In this document: piece by piece, positions 9,101 through 17,918 of the stretch | Numbering within the stretch: the first letter of the stretch is position 1 | Layout: each line of letters begins with the position of its first letter | NCBI RefSeq assembly: GCF_022919215.1 | Contig: NZ_CP095046.1 | Span: 4,330,501 to 4,394,500, forward strand | Source: Hymenobacter cellulosilyticus | Lineage (GTDB): Bacteria; Bacteroidota; Bacteroidia; Cytophagales; Hymenobacteraceae | Direction: 5' to 3' | Length of the DNA stretch: 64,000 nucleotides | Position numbers and translations under genes: made by a program | The notes under the pieces: model-generated | Told to the model about the DNA's origin: nothing | The model's database searches: none | Seen by the model: only the letters and a program-made list of their open reading frames with translations

Positions 9101-9585
9101 GGCACGCCAACACCATCTTCGACTTCGACGACCAGCAGGTGCAGCGCGAGTGGAACCGCAAGCTGCACTACGCTTTGCGCCGCCTTGAAGTAGCCAACGA
9201 CGTGGACCGGGTTACGGCCCAGCTCGTGGCCGAAGGCCTGGTGAGCAGCAAGGAAAAAGGCCAGCTGGTGAGCTTGCTGCGGCGCACGGTGGAAAATCCG
9301 CAGATGGCCCACTACTTCAGCCTGGCCGTGGCTGTGGAGACCGAGCGGGAAATCCTGGTGGGCGGCACCCGCCGCCAGGACTACAAGCCCGACCGAATCG
9401 TGTTTGAGTCCGATGTGAAGCCCGCGCCGGGCCGCGTCACGGTTATCGACTTCAAGATTCCGCCACCCGAGCCTCAGCACCGCCGCCAGCTGCAGCAATA
9501 CGCGGGCCTGTTTCGGCAGCTGGGCTACACTGACGTGCAGTGCGTGCTGTATTACTTCGACTCAGAAGAGGTAATCGTGTTTTAA
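6172..9585 (+). CDS. UvrD/AddA-like helicase-nuclease (RecB-type ATP-dependent exonuclease)
   Basis: A 1137-residue superfamily 1A helicase joined to a RecB-like nuclease; it would process double-strand DNA ends for recombination. Motifs in order: Walker A SSAGSGKT (residues about 10-17), DEFQDTS (about 412), GDAKQAIYRWRGG (about 442), NYRSAPEII (about 503), TVHKAKGLAYG (about 799), YVAFTRPRHRLY (about 877), and a C-terminal PD-(D/E)XK nuclease with DYKPDRIV, VTVIDFK and QLQQYAGLF (about 1070-1110). This is the AddA layout. The matching AddB-like gene starts 3 kb downstream at 12591 on the same strand, separated by three unrelated genes. Intact frame. The ATG at 6172 places Walker A at the usual distance from the N-terminus. 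Confidence 0.9.
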   Translation: MPATFRIYSSSAGSGKTYQLTKEYLKLALGSEDPAYFKSILAITFTNDAAGEMKERIISALRSFAYPDDAQQQDALLGDIARELAEEGLLPKRAETPEEQRQELRRRAAATFRLVLYHYADFGVSTIDSFVQRIVQAFTRELGLPATFEVELDGDAVLQSAVALLLDRVNRDPNAALLSRSLADYALSKADEGRSWNNLSDELVQFGRFLLSEPVHEAVTQLQKMSLQDYRRLHETLRKRKEVIEGKFQLAALQAIVALETAGVTEADLYQGKNGIIGYFTKWEERLLPDKEANSYVRATFEQDKWYSGKVKTAADKQRVDAVKEEVTRYYLELENLRATLLSDYILVNGMLPYLFHVSLLSELSKAVDQLSRERGVVLIAEFNRRIASIVLREPVPFLYERMGERYLHLLIDEFQDTSVLQWNNLLPLVENAVSTGNLSLAVGDAKQAIYRWRGGEMEQILRLHKNETQYLYGRVADEELRGLLQDRYYTLDQALTPEHLNTNYRSAPEIIQFNNDFFGQVSSTHPQLPLVQSIYDEHFGQQTPGGGEAGHVELLFTEDEAPARRYDPVTGDYTTEILPGVGPDEVFDYEASTLYLTLQLVEQAMQDGFRLQDIAVLCRRRDSSRRVAKFLKERGYPIISADSLSLEFAEVVNLLVALFRVLNRPADTLARAEALLLVDKVVRQLAPTPARARHIATLANAEKAQDFFDELRMLGYDVRERETGNLGLYELTERLMGTFGLLGRNEESEYLFRFLDLTLEYSLRFGNNLNNFLAYWEQKKSALSINAPAGRDAITITTVHKAKGLAYGVVIVPFADWSLTPYRGTLLWGQLPEDAKPVPEMPPIAVVSQTQALLRTPLAQQYTEELEKTFLEGLNMLYVAFTRPRHRLYVISRRPKLTKAVKELEPTTSAELAKTVAELLHRYLLTTGHWNDERTAYTLADSHNFVPRLKTREVTETYPLANLSSTPWEERLRLRRHANTIFDFDDQQVQREWNRKLHYALRRLEVANDVDRVTAQLVAEGLVSSKEKGQLVSLLRRTVENPQMAHYFSLAVAVETEREILVGGTRRQDYKPDRIVFESDVKPAPGRVTVIDFKIPPPEPQHRRQLQQYAGLFRQLGYTDVQCVLYYFDSEEVIVF

Positions 9586-9615
9586 ATTGCTCGAGGCCCT
9601 GCCTTCGGTCTGTGG

Positions 9616-10263
9616 CTAGCGCAGCCGCTTAAGCTTCTTGTTGTACTGCTGCACAATTTGCCACTGCTGCTTGCTGTAGCCTGTGGCCTGGTTGGCGGCG
9701 TGCACCGAGTCGCGCAGGGCGCTGGTGATAACGGCCTCGGAGGCGGGAGTAGCCAGCGGATCGGTGATGCGGAAATAGAGACTGTCGGGAGTAGCTTTGG
9801 TGACTTGCATGAGCGAATACTGGCCAGGGCCCATGGGCATGGAATACACAGCCCCAACGTTGGGCAGAGCTGACGCGTCTTCGGTGGCAGCCGGCGTAGC
9901 CTCGGCCTTGGCTTTCGAGGTTTTGTCGCCGAACAGGCCCACGCCCACAATAAACAGCACTGCTAGTCCCAGCAGAATGAGCACCAGATAGTTGGTAACC
10001 GGCAGCTTGGCCTGACTCTGGACGGCGGCTACCGGCGCTTGGTAGGCAGCGGGCATTTCCTTTTTTTCCAGCACCTGCTTGCAGTGCCCGCACTGGGTCA
10101 GGCTAAACTTGCCGATGGGAATTACCGGAATCCAGAAGAAGTGGAAGTAGCGCGAAAACACCGTGGCCGTGAGCGAATCCGGGGTGTGGCAGTGCGTACA
10201 CGTTACGCCAGAAAGGGCCGTTGTGGTAATGCGGGTTTGGCCGAGTCCAAAGAAAAACAACAT
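9616..10263 (-). CDS. Zinc-ribbon, single-pass membrane protein
   Basis: A 215-residue protein. The N-terminal 70 residues hold a zinc ribbon with one pair in CTHCHTPD and the other in CGHCKQVLEKKE, separated by a hydrophobic aromatic strand (SRYFHFFWIPVIPIGK), the arrangement seen in small zinc-ribbon membrane proteins of Bacteroidota. A membrane helix follows (YLVLILLGLAVLFIVGVGLF, about residues 92-111), then an extracytoplasmic domain of about 100 residues ending in a basic tail. No enzyme motif is visible and the function is unknown. It is convergent with the AddA-like gene and stands alone. Confidence 0.75.
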   Translation of the reverse strand: MLFFFGLGQTRITTTALSGVTCTHCHTPDSLTATVFSRYFHFFWIPVIPIGKFSLTQCGHCKQVLEKKEMPAAYQAPVAAVQSQAKLPVTNYLVLILLGLAVLFIVGVGLFGDKTSKAKAEATPAATEDASALPNVGAVYSMPMGPGQYSLMQVTKATPDSLYFRITDPLATPASEAVITSALRDSVHAANQATGYSKQQWQIVQQYNKKLKRLR

Positions 10264-10453
10264 GGAAAGAAAGAATAGGGAGTGGAGAATATAGCCGCAA
10301 GAAACCCAAAATATCCAGCTTACCCTCCTTTCCTAAGTGTTGCCGGGTGTAACGACACCAAGATTTTATAGCAACAATATTCCTGTCAGCTATAAAAATT
10401 GCGTAAATTTTTAGTATTTTGCCCCGCCAAAAAAATTAGCAACCCGTTTCGTT

Positions 10454-11713
10454 ATGTCAGATAAACGCCAGGCCGCCCTCGGCTTCATCTTCATCACGCT
10501 ACTGCTGGACGTCATCGGGTTCGGCATCATTATCCCCGTGATTCCCAAGCTCATCAGCGGCCTTACGGGCGGCACCATTAGCGACGCGTCGCGGTACGGG
10601 GGCTGGCTTATGTTTGCCTTTGCCAGCATGCAGTTCCTGTTTTCGCCGGTACTAGGCAACCTTTCCGACCAGTACGGGCGCCGGCCGGTGCTGCTGTTTG
10701 CTTTGCTGGGTTTCGGGCTGGATTATTTATTTGTGGCCTTTGCTCCTACCATTACTTGGCTGTTCGTAGGGCGAATTATTGCCGGTATTACCGGAGCCAG
10801 CTTTACCACGGCGTCGGCTTACATAGCCGACATCAGCACGCCGGAGAAACGGGCCCAGAATTTCGGCATGATTGGCGCCGCCTTCGGCCTGGGCTTTATC
10901 ATCGGGCCGGTAATCGGGGGCGTGCTGGGGCAATTCGGGCCGCGGGTGCCTTTCCTGGTAGCGGCGGCATTAACCATGATTAACTGGCTCTACGGCTTCT
11001 TTATCCTGCCCGAATCCTTGGATGAAGCCCACCGCCGCAAGTTTGACTGGCGCCGGGCCAACCCTATCGGGTCCCTGCGCCAGCTGCAGAAGTACCCGGT
11101 GATTCTGGGTATGGTCGGCTCCTTGGTACTGGTTTACATTGCGGCCCACTCTACCCAGAGCACTTGGTCGTACTACACCATGTATAAGTTTAAGTGGAAC
11201 GAGGCCTGGGTGGGTTACTCACTGGGCGCCATCGGGACGCTCACGGCCCTGGTGCAGGGCCTGCTGATCCGGCGGCTGAATCCGTGGCTGGGCGCCAAAC
11301 GCTCAGTATTTCTGGGGCTGGCGTTCTACGCCCTGGGCTTTTCGCTGTTTGCCTTTGCGCCCGTGGGTTGGATGATGTTCGTGTTCCTGATTCCTTACTG
11401 CCTGGGCGGTATTGCGGGGCCGGCCCTGCAGGGTATCATGTCGGGGCAGGTGCCGCCCAATGAGCAGGGCGAGCTGCAAGGCGCTTTAACCAGCCTGATT
11501 AGTCTTACTTCCATCATTGGCCCGCCGCTGATGACCAACTTGTTTTCCTTCTTCACCGGGCCTAAAGCGCCCGTTCATTTTCCCGGTGCTGCCTTTCTCA
11601 CCGGGGCGGTGCTCACCGTTATCAGCATGCTACTGGCCATGCGGTCCTTGCGCCACTACGTAGCGCCGGCAGTGCCTACGGCCGTACCAGAAGAGGCTAT
11701 GGCTAGCCACTAG
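10454..11713 (+). CDS. TCR/Tet-family major facilitator (drug:proton antiporter)
   Basis: A 419-residue inner-membrane transporter with about 12 hydrophobic helices. It carries MFS motif A between helices 2 and 3 ([14 protein letters not shown]) and the TetA-type pattern [11 protein letters not shown] with [27 protein letters not shown] in helices 4-5. Members export tetracyclines or other small drugs in exchange for protons, but many chromosomal Tet-like proteins in this phylum confer no known resistance, so the substrate is open. It is monocistronic, with an AT-rich upstream region (10370-10440) where TAGTATTTTG resembles, but does not match, a -7 box. Confidence 0.88.
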   Translation: MSDKRQAALGFIFITLLLDVIGFGIIIPVIPKLISGLTGGTISDASRYGGWLMFAFASMQFLFSPVLGNLSDQYGRRPVLLFALLGFGLDYLFVAFAPTITWLFVGRIIAGITGASFTTASAYIADISTPEKRAQNFGMIGAAFGLGFIIGPVIGGVLGQFGPRVPFLVAAALTMINWLYGFFILPESLDEAHRRKFDWRRANPIGSLRQLQKYPVILGMVGSLVLVYIAAHSTQSTWSYYTMYKFKWNEAWVGYSLGAIGTLTALVQGLLIRRLNPWLGAKRSVFLGLAFYALGFSLFAFAPVGWMMFVFLIPYCLGGIAGPALQGIMSGQVPPNEQGELQGALTSLISLTSIIGPPLMTNLFSFFTGPKAPVHFPGAAFLTGAVLTVISMLLAMRSLRHYVAPAVPTAVPEEAMASH

Positions 11714-11720
11714 CGACTCC

Positions 11721-12479
11721 TTAGCAGCAGTCCCAATAGAAATAGGCTTTATCAAACTCTCCATTTTGCAGGGCTTGGGGCGCAATAAAGAAGTGAGCCA
11801 CGCCGGAGTCGCCGAACATAATCTGTTCGTCTATATCGATTTGGAGCAGCTGCACGTCATTGTCCCCTTCGGGAGCATAGTCGCGTGGGTCGCCCTGGGT
11901 AAACGTGGCGTAGCCACCGAGCTTATGCCCGTCGCTGTCGAAAAACTTTTCGAACTGCTTTTTTCGCTCCATCGGCAGCTTCTTTCGGAAGTCCTGGGCA
12001 TTGAGGCTGCCGAAGTCAATGGTGAAGCGCGAATCTTCCAGGCCGCCGTACTCCGTGGTTAGCTCAAACTGCAAGCTATGCTCACAATACACCGGACTTT
12101 CGTCGTAGTGATTGGCCGGAAAGAAGCTGAAATCCTGCTGCATTTCTTCTGCTAGCTGTGCCGGGTTGATATAAAGCACTTTCGCATCCTCCATATCAGC
12201 CAGCTCCTGGGCCGAAGCATAGAATTGCAGCATGCCCGCGGCCGCCAGCCAGTTTGTAGCCGGCAGCTCAGCCAGATTGATCTGGGCCAGCAGCAACAGC
12301 GGCAGGCCCTTTTCGTCCCGCGGATAAGCTATACTCTGGGGCAGAAACGGCAGGCCGCCAAACTTACTGCCTGCCGACGCCGGACCTTGTTTGTGGAGCG
12401 GGGTAGCCTTGATTTTAATACTGGGCAGCGCGTGGCGCTGAAGTTGCTCGGCGAAGGGCGCTAAGAATTCGGGAATCAT
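11721..12479 (-). CDS. YwqG-like DUF1963 protein
   Basis: A 252-residue cytosolic protein of the DUF1963 (YwqG) family. Recognisable elements are SKFGGLPFLPQSIAYP near residue 40, LLLLAQINLAEL, GMLQFYAS, HKLGGYATFTQGDPR near 190 and the ending VQLLQIDID-GDSGVAHFFI. The family has a duplicated beta-rich fold related to gelsolin-like and immunity proteins and has no established activity. It is convergent with the Tet-like gene, with only seven bases between the stop codons. No signal peptide. Confidence 0.85.
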   Translation of the reverse strand: MIPEFLAPFAEQLQRHALPSIKIKATPLHKQGPASAGSKFGGLPFLPQSIAYPRDEKGLPLLLLAQINLAELPATNWLAAAGMLQFYASAQELADMEDAKVLYINPAQLAEEMQQDFSFFPANHYDESPVYCEHSLQFELTTEYGGLEDSRFTIDFGSLNAQDFRKKLPMERKKQFEKFFDSDGHKLGGYATFTQGDPRDYAPEGDNDVQLLQIDIDEQIMFGDSGVAHFFIAPQALQNGEFDKAYFYWDCC

Positions 12480-12590
12480 GGAGTTAACGAAAAACGCTTG
12501 GTGTTGTAAGCTGATAAACTGACCTGCCTGCCCGTTGCGGGGCTAAATCATCCGCGGGATATCCTGGCCCGCAAGGTATCTTTACTTTCT

Positions 12591-15556
12591 ATGGAAACCA
12601 TTGCCTCCACCCTCCCCATCACCACCACCGACTCTTTCCTGAGCCAGGCGGCCCGCGACCTGCTCACGCGCTTTCCCGGACAGGATTTGTCGGACCTGGT
12701 GGTGGTGGTGCCCACGCGGCGGGCGGTGGTGTATCTGAAAAACGAGCTGAGTTTGGCGGCTGAGGTGGGCACGGCGGTGTGGAGCCCGCGGGTGGCGGCC
12801 ATGGAAGACTACATGGTGGAGCTTTCGGGCGTGCAGGTCGAGGAGCCCATTGCCCTGCAGCTGCTGCTCTTCGACATCCTGCGCGACATTGACCCCAAAC
12901 TCGATTTCGACCAGTTTGTGGGCTGGTCGGGGCTGCTGGTGCAGGACTTTTCTAACCTCGACCAGAACCTGGCCTCTCCGGCCAAGGTGTTTGAGTACCT
13001 GACCCAGGCCAAGGCCCTGGAACGCTGGGAACTGGCCGACACGCCCACGGAAGTCAGCACCACGGCGGCCTATTTCCGCTTCTGGGACGACCTGGAAAAG
13101 GTGTACTGGCGCCTGCGCCGCCGCATGGAGCAAAGCCATTTGGCTTACCCCGGCCTGGCCTACCGGCTGGCCGTGAACAAGGTGCAGAACCGCCTGGAGC
13201 ACGGCGACACCCTGCCCCGCCACGTGTTTCTGGGCTTGGGCTCCTTGTCCCGGGCCGAGCAGCGCCTGATTCAGCTGCTGCTTAAGGAAGGCCGGGCCGA
13301 GGTGCGCTTCGACGGCGACGCCTTTTATTTGGAAACTGACTCGCCCAACCGCGCCGGGCAGCACCTACGCCAGTACCGCAAAAACTGGGATTTGCCGGCC
13401 GAAGCCTTCGGCGACACCGGCACCGGCCTGCCTAACTTGCTGCGGACCCTGGAGCGGGAAATTCAGTTTGTGGGCGTGGCCAACGCCAGCATGCAGGGCA
13501 AGGTAGCCGGGCAGCTGCTGGCCGCCTCCCGCCGCGAAAACCCGCGGGCCAAGGTAGCCGTGGTGCTGCCCGACGAAACCCTGCTGCTGCCCGTACTGCA
13601 CGGCTTGCCACCGAAGGAAGTGCCCGAGTATAACGTAACCATGGGTCTGAGCTTCCAGAGTACGCCCTTGTTCAACCTGGTGGATCTGCTGTTTGAGGTG
13701 CACCTGACCGGCATCCGGGAAGGCAGCGCCGAAACCGGCTACGGGGTGCCGCGCTACCACCATCTGGCCGTAAGCAAGCTGCTGGGTCACCCGTTTTTGC
13801 GGCGCTACCAGCAGTGGCTCGACAAGCAGCCCCAGAAGCAGTACCACGGCCTGCTCGACAAGATCTGCAGCCAGATTATCAAGCGCAACGCCGTGCTGCT
13901 GCCGGCCTCGGAGCTGCTGGAACTGGGCCAGCAGCACCCGCTGGTGGAGGCCCTGTTTGCCACCTGGGACACCTGCGACGATATCATTGCGGCCTGCTAC
14001 ACGCTCATTGATCTGCTCAAAAAGGCCTACCAGGACCAGCATTCGGCTATCGAAGCCGAGTACCTATTCCTGTTCTTTACCCTGGTCAAGCGCCTCGATT
14101 CGGTGTTCGACTGCCGGGAGCAGCGGCTGTCGGTGCGCTCCTTTCGCCGGTTTTTGTACGAGCAGATGACCCGCACCCGCCTGCCCTTCAGCGGGGAGCC
14201 CATTGCCGACGTGCAGGTGATGGGCCTGCTCGAAACCCGGGCCCTGGACTTCGACCACGTCATTATTCTGAGCTGCAACGAGCGGGTGCTGCCGGCGCCC
14301 AAGAACAACTCCTCTCTGTTCCCTTACGACGTGCTCACGCAGTTCAAGATGCCAACCTACGCCGACCACGAGGCGGCCACGGCCCATCAGTTCTGGCGCC
14401 TGCTGCAGCGGGCCCGCCGCGTGGATTTGCTGCACGTGCTACCCGGCGCCGAAGGCACCCGCACCGGTGAACGGAGCCGATTTCTGCTCCAGATTCAGAA
14501 CGACTTGCTGCCCCAAAACCCCAACCTGACTCTGCGCGATTTAACGGCCAGCGTCCTGGACGACGCGCCCGATTCGGCCGCCCGGCGCGAGTACGGCGGG
14601 GATTTGGTGCTGGAAAAAGACCCCGAAATGCTGGCCGCCCTGCGCGGCGTGCTGGAGCGGGGCCTTTCGCCCTCGGCTCTGAATCAGTACCTGAACTGCT
14701 CCCTGCAATTCTATTTTGCCCGCCTGGCCAAGTTCAAGGAAAACGACGAAGTAGAAGAAAAGCTGGAAGCCGACAGCTTTGGCACCGTTGTTCACGAAAC
14801 GCTGGAAATGCTGTTTCAACCCTTTGTGAACAATCAGAAAGCCATAACGACCGAGGATATTCCGGTGCTGATCCGGCTGATTCCTAAGGAGCTGGAGCGG
14901 GCCCTGCGCCATGAGCAGGATGAGCGCCACGCCCGCCCCGACGAGGGTCTCAACCACGTACTGGGACAAGTGGCCGCCCAGCTGGTGCGGCGCTACCTCG
15001 AAGGCTTGACCGATACGCCCGGGCCCTGCCCCTGCGTATCGTGGCGCTGGAAAAAATCCTGGATTCGCGGGTGCCCGTGACGCTGGACAATGGGGAAACT
15101 TTCGACCTGATTGTATTTGGCTACACCGACCGGCTCGACGAACTGCCCGACGGCCGCCTGCGCGTAGTCGACTACAAGACCGGCCTGGTGCAGCCCTACG
15201 ACCTCAAGCTGCAGAAGCGCGGCGACGATGCTACGGCGGCCACCAACCGCCTGCTGAATGACGCCACTTCTTCGGCCGACAAAGTGCGGCAGCTCTGGCT
15301 GTACCGCTTCATGCTGGAACGGGCCGGTCAATCCGCTGCCGATGCTGCCATCATTTCCTTGCGCAACCTGGCAGCCGGCCCCATGACGGCCGACATGGCG
15401 TTTCTGACCGAAGACGGTACCTCCTTCGTCCAGAAAGGCGAAGAACTGCTCACCCAGTTTGCCAGCAAAATCATGGACCCCAAAGAGCCCATTCGCAAAA
15501 CCGACGACTTGGAGCGGTGTCAGTTCTGTCCCTACCGCGGCATCTGCGCCCGGTAA
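12591..15556 (+). CDS. AddB-like inactive helicase/PD-(D/E)XK nuclease, frameshifted
   Basis: About 988 residues if one base is restored. The first frame (12591-15080) covers the helicase-like part, without a Walker A motif, which is normal for AddB, and the start of the nuclease domain (LNQYLNCSLQFYFARL). Near 15005 the protein continues in another frame (LDRYARALPLRIVALEKIL) through the nuclease core GYTDRLDEL...LRVVDYKTG to CQFCPYRGIC at the C-terminus. The cysteine in LNCSLQ and the three in CQFCPYRGIC are the four expected ligands of the AddB-type 4Fe-4S staple. The break is explained by one missing C in GGCTTGAC. It should partner the AddA-like protein at 6172 in double-strand-break processing. 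A TATCTTTA element, near the -7 consensus, sits just before the ATG. Confidence 0.85.
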
Positions 15557-15571
15557 GCACTCAGTTTATAG

Positions 15572-15730
15572 CGTCTGTCATCCTGAGCCTGCGAAGGACC
15601 TTCCTCTCCTACCCCACCAAAGCTCTTATCAACGTGCTTGAAAGTCGCTTACTAATAAGAGCTTCGAACGTTAAATAAGCCTTATTAGAACATGGAGCTA
15701 GGTCCTTCGCAGGGCTCAGGATGACAGACG
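15572..15730. repeat. Inverted-repeat element, copy 1 (GTCATCCTGAGCC/GCGAAGGACC type)
   Basis: Terminal arms at 15572-15600 and 15701-15730 are reverse complements except for one extra C. An inner pair (GCTCTTAT / ATAAGAGC) nests within. The whole unit, including CCTTCCTCTCCTACC after the left arm and TTAGAACATGGAG before the right arm, reappears with changes at 50148-50296, so it is a mobile or mobilised sequence family and not only a terminator. It carries no coding frame. Confidence 0.85.
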
Positions 15731-15815
15731 TTTTTCGGTTGAGTCCCAAGAAAACCTGTTTAGGAGCCCTACCTTTACTCTCTTTACCCTCTACTTCCCA
15801 CAAAAAAGAAATATC

Positions 15816-16250
15816 ATGGACGAATTCATGCAAGCTGCCATCGACGAGGCGCGCCAGGGCCGCCAAGAAGGCGGTATTCCGATTGGCTCGGTACTCGTGC
15901 GCGACGGTAAAATCGTGGCCCGTGGGCGCAACAAGCGCGTGCAGGAAGACAACCCCATCAAGCACGGCGAAATGGACTGCCTCTTCAATGCCGGCCGCCA
16001 GCGCAGCTACCGCGACACGGTGATTTATACCACCCTGATGCCCTGCTACATGTGCGCCGGCACCATCGTGCAGTTCAAAATCCCGAAGGTAATGGTGGGC
16101 GAGTCGCGCACGTTCGGCGAGTCGCGGGCCTTTCTGGAAAGCCACGGCGTGGAAGTCGTGGACCTGGACCTGCAGGAGTGCGTCGACATGATGAATGAGT
16201 TTGTCGAAGCCGAGCCCACGCTCTGGAACGAGGACATTATGGAGCTGTAG
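15816..16250 (+). CDS. Nucleoside/cytosine deaminase related to yeast Fcy1
   Basis: A 144-residue zinc-dependent deaminase of the CDA superfamily. The zinc site reads HGEMD (His ligand and catalytic Glu, residues about 50-54) and PCYMC (two Cys ligands, about 79-83). From memory, the whole chain resembles fungal cytosine deaminase Fcy1: a GGIPIGSVLVRDG-like strand, the RDTVIYTTLMPCYMCAG block, GESRTF, and above all the ending (ERP-x-x-W-x-EDI in yeast, AEPTLWNEDIMEL here), whose Trp/Glu-Asp-Ile closes the active site in that group. This suggests cytosine or a related pyrimidine as substrate rather than guanine or tRNA adenosine. It is a single gene; TACCTTTA lies about 40 bases before the start. 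Confidence 0.82.
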   Translation: MDEFMQAAIDEARQGRQEGGIPIGSVLVRDGKIVARGRNKRVQEDNPIKHGEMDCLFNAGRQRSYRDTVIYTTLMPCYMCAGTIVQFKIPKVMVGESRTFGESRAFLESHGVEVVDLDLQECVDMMNEFVEAEPTLWNEDIMEL

Positions 16251-16274
16251 ACCAGCTTTCAGACGACGAAATGG

Positions 16275-16309
16275 AACGTCATGTGGAGGGCAGCCCTCTG
16301 CATGACGTT
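16275..16309. repeat. Short hairpin, possible terminator
   Basis: Arms of 17 bases (16275-16291 and 16293-16309), matching at about 15 positions, flank a single base; a TTTTGCTTTT stretch follows. The outer AACGTCATG/CATGACGTT ends resemble the arms of the larger repeats of this window. It lies 25 bases after the deaminase stop codon and could end its transcript. Confidence 0.6.
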
Positions 16310-16446
16310 TTGCTTTTCGGCCCTTGCTCACACGGCTGGCCGGCAGAAAGATTCGAGTTTTATTCCTGCCCCATTGTTGCTTTCCTAGTGGTTGCGTGCG
16401 TGGTTAGCAGAGAACTTCACCTGGCCTTGCGCCTTGTATTCCGCCC

Positions 16447-17040
16447 ATGAGCTTTTCTGACGCCCGCTTCCCTGCTGCCCTGGCACAGTTTGATGCTGCC
16501 AACGCCGAAGACCCCAATCAGGAAACCGACGCCGACGGCCGCACGTGGCCCAAGGAACTACTCTACGGCCACCGCATGAGTGCCTGCCTGACCCGGGTGG
16601 CACCCGAGGCGCCCGAAGCCGTGCAGCTGGCCGCCCGCTGCCAGCACATCCGCCGCTGGGCCATTCCGCGCCAGGATTTTTCGATGGACCGCGTCGGCTA
16701 CCACCAGTGGCGCAATACACTCAAAAAATACCACGCCGAGGTAGCCGGGCAAATCCTGACCGGGGTAGGCTACGACGCCGAAACGATAGCCCGGGTGCAG
16801 GCCCTGCTGCAGAAGCAGCAGCTCACCCGCGACCCCGACGTGCAACTGCTGGAAGACGTGATTTGCCTGGTGTTTCTGGAGTACTACTTCCTCGACTTTG
16901 CCCGCCAGCATCCCGAAGAGAAAGTCATCGACATCGTGCAGAAAACCTGGGGCAAGATGACACCCAGCGGGCACCAACTGGCCCTGCAGCTCCCGCTGCC
17001 TAAGGAGGCGCTAACCCTGATAACCAAGGCCCTGGCGTAG
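16447..17040 (+). CDS. DUF4202 family protein
   Basis: A 197-residue soluble helical protein matching the DUF4202 pattern: FDAANAEDPNQE near the N-terminus, WPKELLYGHRMS, AARCQHIRRWAIPRQDFSMDRVGYHQWR, LEDVICLVFLEYYF, and a late KVIDIVQKTWGKMTPSGH. The conserved His/Asp set looks like an HD-type metal site, but no activity is published to my knowledge. In this phylum and in proteobacteria DUF4202 genes often sit with nitrate/sulfate assimilation and siroheme genes, and here it lies convergent with cobA with six bases between stops, at the end of the nitrate operon. Confidence 0.8.
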   Translation: MSFSDARFPAALAQFDAANAEDPNQETDADGRTWPKELLYGHRMSACLTRVAPEAPEAVQLAARCQHIRRWAIPRQDFSMDRVGYHQWRNTLKKYHAEVAGQILTGVGYDAETIARVQALLQKQQLTRDPDVQLLEDVICLVFLEYYFLDFARQHPEEKVIDIVQKTWGKMTPSGHQLALQLPLPKEALTLITKALA

Positions 17041-17046
17041 AAAATA

Positions 17047-17790
17047 CTAGTCGGCGGGCACGCTATGGCCTAGGCCCACCACCCCGCCAATGACGATGAG
17101 AGCCGGGTAGGTAATACCTTGGGTGGCGACCAGCGCCGGCAGGTTGCGCACCTGCCCGATGGCCAGCTTGCGCTGGGGCAGCGTGAGGTGCTGTACCACG
17201 GCGGCCGGGGTGTCGCCGCGGCCCATGGCGCAGTAGGCGGCGGCAATTTCGGCGGCTTTTTTCAGCCCCATGTAAATCACGACCGTCGAGTTGCTTTGCA
17301 TGGCCAGCCGCAGATCGGCCGACAGGGAGCCGTCCTTTTTGGTGCCGGTCACCATCCAGACGCCCTCACTGACGATGCGGTGCGTCAGGGGCACGTCCTC
17401 GAAGCCCAGGGCCTGCATGCTTGAAATGCCCGGAATGTAGTGCGTGGCAATGCCGTGGGCGCGGGCAAACAGAATTTCTTCGAAGCCCCGCCCAAAAATG
17501 AACGGGTCGCCGCCCTTAAGCCGGATAACCCGGCCGCGGGCCCGGGCCTTTTCCAGGATAAGCTCGTGAATCGTTTCCTGGGGAGTATACTCGCCGTATG
17601 GCTTTTTGCCTACGTACACGCACTCGCAGGCAGCCGGCGCCAACGCCAGCAACTCCTGGTTGGCCAGGTTGTCGTAAAGAATCACCTCGGCCGTTTGCAA
17701 CACCTTGTGCGCCTTGAGCGTGAGCAGCTCTGGGTCGCCGGGACCCGCGCCTACCACATACAGTTCCGGGATAATACTGCTGCTACGCAT
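17047..17790 (-). CDS. cobA: Uroporphyrinogen-III C-methyltransferase (siroheme synthesis)
   Basis: A 247-residue SAM-dependent methyltransferase that methylates uroporphyrinogen III at C2 and C7 to precorrin-2, the first step to siroheme. Family motifs: VVGAGPGDPELLTLKA (residues about 10-25), LYDNL, VYVGKKPYGEYTPQETI, RVIRLKGGDPFIFGRGFEE (SAM site), YIPGISS and EGVWMVTGTKKDG. It is the single-domain form without the CysG oxidase/chelatase part, so ferrochelation must come from elsewhere. As last gene of the nitrate operon it supplies the siroheme needed by NirB. The start at 17790 has the conserved core 10 residues in. Confidence 0.93.
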   Translation of the reverse strand: MRSSSIIPELYVVGAGPGDPELLTLKAHKVLQTAEVILYDNLANQELLALAPAACECVYVGKKPYGEYTPQETIHELILEKARARGRVIRLKGGDPFIFGRGFEEILFARAHGIATHYIPGISSMQALGFEDVPLTHRIVSEGVWMVTGTKKDGSLSADLRLAMQSNSTVVIYMGLKKAAEIAAAYCAMGRGDTPAAVVQHLTLPQRKLAIGQVRNLPALVATQGITYPALIVIGGVVGLGHSVPAD

Positions 17791-17918
17791 ATACCCGAAG
17801 TGCTGCAGTAGTGGTTGCGGACTCCGGGCGCCGCGGTTGAGGTTTTTGCGAACGAACAGGCAAAGTACGGGGCATGAAAGCGGGGTTGAAAAATCAAGCT
17901 ACTGGCGTCACACAGGAT

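Noticed and set aside
8314..9498. 394-codon open frame antisense to the AddA-like gene
   Set aside because: Its His/Gln/Val/Gly-rich composition is the usual mirror of high-GC coding DNA, it shows no domain, and the plus-strand helicase motifs across the same bases are unmistakable. The same applies to many other long antisense frames (for example 12582-13364, 26583-27983, 50647-51738, 57296-58513).
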